Assembly (NCBI GenBank): GCA_035527455.1 | Contig: DATLAN010000107.1 | Span: 1 to 17,101 of the forward strand | Direction: 5' to 3' | DNA from: DATLAN01 sp035527455 | GTDB taxonomy: Bacteria; Planctomycetota; Planctomycetia; Pirellulales; Thermoguttaceae | DNA: 17,101 nt | Shown: positions 12,222 to 17,101 of the stretch, in pieces | How the letters are laid out: each line of letters begins with the position of its first letter | Position numbering within the stretch: the stretch's first letter is position 1 | The notes under the pieces: generated by a model | What the model was told of the DNA's origin: nothing | The model's database searches: none | Seen by the model: only the letters and a program-made list of their open reading frames with translations | Translations under genes and position numbers: made by a program

Positions 12222-15200
12222 GTGGTGCGCGGACTGGCGCGACGGATTGCCGGGGCATGCCGGCAGGGACTTCGACCCGAGGGGACCACTGCGGGGGCGA
12301 ACCGCGCACGTTTCGGACGGCTGCGATTCGAACCGCTCGAGCCCCGATTGGTGCTCGACGGGGGAGCGCTGGTCATCAGCGAGTTCCTGGCCGTCAATAC
12401 GAAAACGCTGCTGGACGAGGACAGCCAGTATCGCGACTGGATCGAAATCCATAATCCGACCGCGGCGGCCGTCGATCTGGAAGGCTGGTACCTGACCGAC
12501 GAACTGACCGACCTGCGGCAGTGGCAATTCCCCTCGGTCACGGTGGAGCCGGGCGGGTACCTGCTCGTCTTCGCGTCGGAGAAGGACCGCCTCGGGGCGG
12601 AACTGCACACCAATTTCAAGCTCGCCGACCAGGGCGAGTATCTGGCGTTGGTTCGGCCCGACGGCCTGACCGTGGAGTTCGCTTTCGACCCGACCTATCC
12701 GGCGCCGCAGGTGGCCGACGTTTCGTACGGCTTCTCGGCCGACCTTTCCACGCAAGGTTACTTCCGCAGCCCGACGCCGCGAGGGCCCAATCGGGGCGAA
12801 CCGCTCGAGGATCCGCTGCGGCACGTGATGATCAGCGAAATCATGTATCACCCGGCCAGCGAAAACGTGCTGGAGGAATACGTCGAACTGTTCAACGGCG
12901 GCACCCAACCGGTGAACCTCTTCGACTGGCGGATCGACGACGGCGTGCTCTTCAGGATTCCGGACATCACGCTCGGCCCGGGCGAGTACCTCGTCGTGGC
13001 CGCCGACGTGGATGCCTTTTCCGCCGTGTACCCGGAGGTGACCAACGTCGTCGGCGGCTGGGACGGACGGCTGAGCAACGGCAGCGAGGCGATCGAGCTG
13101 ATCGATTCGGCGGGAAACCGGGTCGATCGGGTGCGCTATGCCGACGAGGGCGACTGGGGCGTGCGCGAGATCGGCCCTAATGACCTCGGCCACAGGGGCT
13201 GGATCTGGGCGTCCGCCCACGACGGCGGCGGTGCGTCGCTGGAATTGATCAACCCGGCCATGTCCAACGCGTACGGCCAGAACTGGGCGGCGAGCACCGA
13301 GGGCGGCACCCCGGGGGCCGTCAATTCGGCCCATGCCGACGACGTCGCGCCGATCATCCTCGACGTCGTACACGCGCCGGCGATTCCCCGGGCGTCCGAT
13401 CCGGTGACCGTCACGGCCCGGCTGCGGGACGAGGTGGCCGCAGGGATAACGGCCACGCTGCACTATCGCCTTGACAGGAGCCCCGACTTCATCGCGGTGG
13501 CGATGCGCGACGACGGCCAAAGCGGCGACGGGCCCTCCGGCGACGGCGTTTTCGGTGCGGAGATCCCCGCTCTGGCCCACGGCGCCGTCGTCGAGTTTTA
13601 CGTCGAGGCCACGGACGAAGGAGGGTTGACGCGCACCTACCCGGCTCCCATCGGACCCGAAGAAGAACAACTGGCCAATCTGCTCTACCAGGTCGACGAC
13701 GGCTTCGACCCCGACGCGGCGTGGGTGCCCGGAAGCCAGCCGATCTACTACCTGATCATGACCGAGGCGGAGCGGGCGGAGTTGGCCGACATCGGGGCCG
13801 GGGGAGGCGACCAGAACAGCGACGCCCAGATGAACGCCACCTTCATCAGCATCGACGGCACCGCGGCGCTGGTCCGCTACAACGCGGGCGTCCGCAACCG
13901 CGGCCACGGCAGCCGGACCGGCCCGCCGAACAACTACCGCGTGAACTTCGTACACGACCGGCCGTGGAAGGGCGTCTCGGCGCTGAACATCAACTGCCGC
14001 TACACCCACGGCCAGTTGATCGGCAGCGTGCTCCACCAGATGGCCGGTCTGGTGGCGACCGAGGGTGCCGCCGTGCAGGTCCGCGTCAACGGCCGGGATC
14101 TCGCCCCGTCGGGCAGCCCCACGTTCGGCTCGTACGTGGCGCTGGAGGCGCTGGACAGCGATTTCGCGGACAACCATTTCCCCGGCGACGGGGCCGGCAA
14201 CGCCTACAAGATCCTGCGGACCGGCAGCAACGAGGGGGACCTGCGCTATGAGGGGGAGAATCCGGACGCGTACCGCGACACCTACTTCAAGATGACCAAC
14301 GAGGCCGACGACGACTGGTCCGACCTGATCCACCTGACCGACGTGTTGAACAACGCGCCGGAAGAGACCTACTTCCAGGACGTCAGCCGGGTGATCGACG
14401 TGGACCAGTGGATGCGATACTTCGCGCTGCACGCCCTGTTTTCCAACTACGAAACGGGGCTCTACCGCGGCATCGGCGACGACTACGCGATGTATTGCGG
14501 CGTGGAAGACCCTCGCTTCGTGCTGATCCCGCACGACCTGGATTCGATCTTGGGGCTCGGCAGCGGCAGCCCCAGCCTCAATATCTTCAACTACCGCGGC
14601 GTCAACGGACTGGACCGATTCTTCAATCATCCCGACGTGGTACCGCTCTACTACGCGGCCCTGCTGGAGATGATCGAGACGTTCTTCAACCCCCGGGTGC
14701 TCGATCCGCTGTTCGATCAGGTCCTCGGCCCCTGGGCGCCGCAGTCGCGCATCGACGCGATGAAGACGTTCGTGGCGGCCCGCGTCGCCAACGTGTTGCA
14801 GCAGATCCCCCAGAAGTTCACCGTCGGCAGCAACCTTCCGGTGGTCGGCGGCTATCCGCGGACGAGCCTGGCGACGATCGCCCTAAGCGGCACGGCCCAC
14901 GGCGCCGATACCCGTTCGGTCTTCGTCAACGGCGAACCGGCGGATTGGGATCCGCTCACCTCGACCTGGCAGATCGTCGGGCCGGACGGAGAGCCGCCGG
15001 GCATCGTCTTGTCGTTCCGAAACGGTGTCAGTCCCGACGAGAACTACGCGGGCACGCTCGATACCCAACTGCACAGCGGCGACCCCGAAGGCTATCGCGG
15101 CGCGGCCCAGACCGTCCAGGTCGACGGTTCGAGTAGCGGCGCCGTGCTGCAAGGGCTGCTGTGGTTCGACGACATCTTCGGCGACCAGCCGGGACAAATC

Positions 15201-17101
15201 CCGCTGGATGACAAAATCCTCGACGCCACGCTCACCCTGAACGTAACGAACCAGGGTAATCCGCTGGCCTTGCACCGGATGCTGCGATCTTGGGACGAGG
15301 CGGCCAATTGGGGCACGTTCGGCGGCAACGGGATTCAAGCCAACGGCGTGGAGGCCGCCGTCGCCGCGGATACGACGGCCAGCGTGCCCGATACCGGCAC
15401 CTTGTCCATCAACGTGACCGCGTCGCTGCGGGCCTGGCAGGCCGATCCGGCGAGCAACTTCGGCTGGGCCATGCTGCCGACGGGAACCGACGGCGTAGTC
15501 TTCCGCTCCAGCGAGGACCTCAACCTCCCCGGCCGCCCGGAGCTTCGCCTCGTCATCGACGACGGCACGGTCGTCGAAGAATCCGGCGTGAAGATGAAGC
15601 CCGGCATCAATCGCGTGCTGGTCCGGGCCTTCGACGGACCGGACGGGACCGGCAACGAGCTGGCCCGAGAGTCGATCGACGTCTGGTACGACGCCGGGGG
15701 GGGCACGAATCTCTCGGGCACGCTGGCCGAGGGGAACACGGTGCTCGACGCCGCCTCCGGGCCGTGGCACGTCACCGGCGACGTGACCGTGCCCGCCGGC
15801 TCCACGCTGACGATCGAGCCGGGCACCACCGTCTTCTTCGACCAGGGGCGCCGGATCACCGTCAACGGGCGGCTGGTGGCCGAAGGGACCGAATACCGGC
15901 GGATCCGGCTTTCGACCGAACCGGGCTCCGGCGCCGCCTGGAACGGTCTCTACTTCAACAGCCAACAAGACAACCGGCTGACGTTCGCCGACATGGAATA
16001 CTCCACGTCCGGCAGCCGGTCGATCAGCCTGAGCAACTCCCGCATCCTGATCGACAACGTGACCTGGTCGGGCACCGACGAGACGATCCTCGACATCTCG
16101 GACTCCTCGCTGATCGTCCGCAACAGCGTGTTTCCCGGCACGTCAGCCCAGACCGTATCCGGCCACCGCCTGCTGGCGTCCGACCCGTACATGCTCTTCG
16201 AGAACAACGTGTTCGGGGTCTGCACCGGGGAGAAGCAGGACGTGATCGACTTCTCCACCACCGGCTCGGCCACGATGCCCCGGTTCATCGGCAACACCTT
16301 CCTCGGCGGCGGCGACGACGCGTTGGACCTCGACGGCACGGACGGTTACATCGAGGGCAACGTGTTCATGAACTTCCACCGGAACTTCGATCCGGCCGAG
16401 GGAGAGTCCTACGCGATCAGCACCGGCTACGACGGCGCGTACAGTTCCCATCATGTGATCGTGCGGAACGTCTTCATCGATTGCGACAACGCGGCGCTGG
16501 TCAAGGATCGTTCCTGGATCGCGTTCGAGAACAACACGGTGATTCGTTGCCCGGTGGGAATCAATTTCGACGAGCCGCAGGAGGCCGGCATCGACCCGGG
16601 CGTGGGCGCCTATCTCGACGGCAATATCTTCCGGCAGACGCCCACGCCGCTGGCGTACTTCTACGTGGACGATCCCGCCTGGGGCACCACCGACATCACG
16701 GTCAACCGGTCGATCATCCCGGCCGCGTATCACGGCTTCGGCGTGGGCAATTCCGACGAGGACCCGCGGCTGGCCAACCCGGACGGCGGCGACTACGGCC
16801 TGTTGGGCGGTTCGCCCGCGCTGGGTAGCGGTCCCGCCGGGCTGGACATGGGGGCGATGGTGCCGGGCGGTGCTTCGGTCAGCGGAGCGCCACCCGCGAT
16901 CACGGCCGCCACCGACGCCACGCTTCTGGTCGCCGGACCGGGCGTGACACACTACAAGTACCGCCTCGACGGCGCCCCCGACTGGAGTGCGGAAACGCCC
17001 GTCGAGACGCCCGTCCAACTCGCCGGCTTGACCGACGGCGACCATGCCGTTGCGGTCATCGGCCGCAGCGCCGCCGGCGTTTGGCAGGACGAAGCCGACG
17101 C
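12222..17101 (+). CDS. Giant LEPR-motif exoprotein: lamin-tail domains, CotH kinase, DNRLRE, beta-helix (partial, 3' end outside window)
   Basis: The frame runs without a stop from GTG 12222 to the right edge, at least 1,626 residues. The N-terminus is arginine-rich and lacks an ordinary signal peptide, but carries the planctomycete surface-protein motif RFEPLEPRLVLDG ending near residue 47. Two lamin-tail-like domains follow (about 49-150, ISEFLAVN and WIEIHNP; and 203-300, ISEIMYHP and YVELFNGG). A CotH kinase-like domain spans about 507-860; it includes VRNRGHGSR and the metal-binding style motif HDLDSILG (771-778). A DNRLRE-like domain follows (about 964-1114, SWDEAANWGTF and NFGWAM), then a right-handed beta-helix (about 1165-1540). 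The last visible part, from about 1560, resembles a fibronectin-like repeat (HYKYRLDG, LTDGDHAV). It is probably a secreted or surface-bound protein that may modify or bind extracellular material; its substrate is unknown. Confidence 0.9.
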   Translation, partial: MVRGLARRIAGACRQGLRPEGTTAGANRARFGRLRFEPLEPRLVLDGGALVISEFLAVNTKTLLDEDSQYRDWIEIHNPTAAAVDLEGWYLTDELTDLRQWQFPSVTVEPGGYLLVFASEKDRLGAELHTNFKLADQGEYLALVRPDGLTVEFAFDPTYPAPQVADVSYGFSADLSTQGYFRSPTPRGPNRGEPLEDPLRHVMISEIMYHPASENVLEEYVELFNGGTQPVNLFDWRIDDGVLFRIPDITLGPGEYLVVAADVDAFSAVYPEVTNVVGGWDGRLSNGSEAIELIDSAGNRVDRVRYADEGDWGVREIGPNDLGHRGWIWASAHDGGGASLELINPAMSNAYGQNWAASTEGGTPGAVNSAHADDVAPIILDVVHAPAIPRASDPVTVTARLRDEVAAGITATLHYRLDRSPDFIAVAMRDDGQSGDGPSGDGVFGAEIPALAHGAVVEFYVEATDEGGLTRTYPAPIGPEEEQLANLLYQVDDGFDPDAAWVPGSQPIYYLIMTEAERAELADIGAGGGDQNSDAQMNATFISIDGTAALVRYNAGVRNRGHGSRTGPPNNYRVNFVHDRPWKGVSALNINCRYTHGQLIGSVLHQMAGLVATEGAAVQVRVNGRDLAPSGSPTFGSYVALEALDSDFADNHFPGDGAGNAYKILRTGSNEGDLRYEGENPDAYRDTYFKMTNEADDDWSDLIHLTDVLNNAPEETYFQDVSRVIDVDQWMRYFALHALFSNYETGLYRGIGDDYAMYCGVEDPRFVLIPHDLDSILGLGSGSPSLNIFNYRGVNGLDRFFNHPDVVPLYYAALLEMIETFFNPRVLDPLFDQVLGPWAPQSRIDAMKTFVAARVANVLQQIPQKFTVGSNLPVVGGYPRTSLATIALSGTAHGADTRSVFVNGEPADWDPLTSTWQIVGPDGEPPGIVLSFRNGVSPDENYAGTLDTQLHSGDPEGYRGAAQTVQVDGSSSGAVLQGLLWFDDIFGDQPGQIPLDDKILDATLTLNVTNQGNPLALHRMLRSWDEAANWGTFGGNGIQANGVEAAVAADTTASVPDTGTLSINVTASLRAWQADPASNFGWAMLPTGTDGVVFRSSEDLNLPGRPELRLVIDDGTVVEESGVKMKPGINRVLVRAFDGPDGTGNELARESIDVWYDAGGGTNLSGTLAEGNTVLDAASGPWHVTGDVTVPAGSTLTIEPGTTVFFDQGRRITVNGRLVAEGTEYRRIRLSTEPGSGAAWNGLYFNSQQDNRLTFADMEYSTSGSRSISLSNSRILIDNVTWSGTDETILDISDSSLIVRNSVFPGTSAQTVSGHRLLASDPYMLFENNVFGVCTGEKQDVIDFSTTGSATMPRFIGNTFLGGGDDALDLDGTDGYIEGNVFMNFHRNFDPAEGESYAISTGYDGAYSSHHVIVRNVFIDCDNAALVKDRSWIAFENNTVIRCPVGINFDEPQEAGIDPGVGAYLDGNIFRQTPTPLAYFYVDDPAWGTTDITVNRSIIPAAYHGFGVGNSDEDPRLANPDGGDYGLLGGSPALGSGPAGLDMGAMVPGGASVSGAPPAITAATDATLLVAGPGVTHYKYRLDGAPDWSAETPVETPVQLAGLTDGDHAVAVIGRSAAGVWQDEAD

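Noticed and set aside
11982..14630. An 882-residue minus-strand open frame opposite the giant exoprotein gene
   Set aside because: It is the complement of a high-GC coding region. Its composition is dominated by Val, Arg, Gly, His and Asp as expected for a shadow frame, with no domain motif; the plus-strand frame has clear domains.

Overview
The window looks like a chromosome segment from a planctomycete, probably of the order Pirellulales. This is inferred from four things: high GC; a giant surface protein with an N-terminal LEPR motif (RFEPLEPRLVLDG) followed by lamin-tail, CotH and beta-helix modules; two unusually long type I signal peptidases with zinc-ribbon and jelly-roll-like insertions; and many small intergenic palindromes headed by GTAG. 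No rRNA, tRNA, CRISPR array, transposase or prophage gene was seen.

Layout. Ten genes lie on the minus strand and one very large gene on the plus strand. Both window ends cut a gene. Reading leftwards from 11644, the minus strand carries: a secreted beta-helix protein (10700-11644); signal peptidase A (9062-10477); signal peptidase B (6838-8910); LptB (6021-6809); an L-xylulokinase-like FGGY kinase (4359-5873); a single-domain response regulator (3621-4013); a short-chain dehydrogenase (2661-3440); deoxyribose-phosphate aldolase DeoC (1927-2631); a zinc-dependent medium-chain dehydrogenase (888-1937); and the N-terminal part of a VKOR-type disulfide oxidoreductase (1-566). Divergent from these, a GTG-started gene at 12222 encodes at least 1,626 residues of a CotH/lamin-tail/DNRLRE/beta-helix exoprotein and runs off the right edge.

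Function. Signal peptidase B and LptB are 28 bp apart and form an envelope-biogenesis unit (protein export plus LPS transport), with signal peptidase A just upstream. The kinase, SDR, DeoC and zinc dehydrogenase look like one sugar or polyol breakdown module: two oxidoreductases, a kinase and an aldolase. The substrate cannot be read from sequence. A response regulator and a REP-type repeat lie between the kinase and the other three genes. VKOR and the exoproteins fit an organism with a large exported proteome.

Repeats. The intergenic regions hold at least four families of short perfect or near-perfect palindromes, each with GTAG at its outer 5' end. Several are arranged as inverted pairs, as in REP/BIME/REPIN elements mobilised in other bacteria by RAYT transposases. 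They occur at 679-703, 733-851, 3466-3577, 5902-5986, 5998-6021 and 11681-11787. The most striking non-repeat feature is the tandem pair of signal peptidases whose catalytic domain is split by a putative zinc ribbon and by a large jelly-roll-like insertion.
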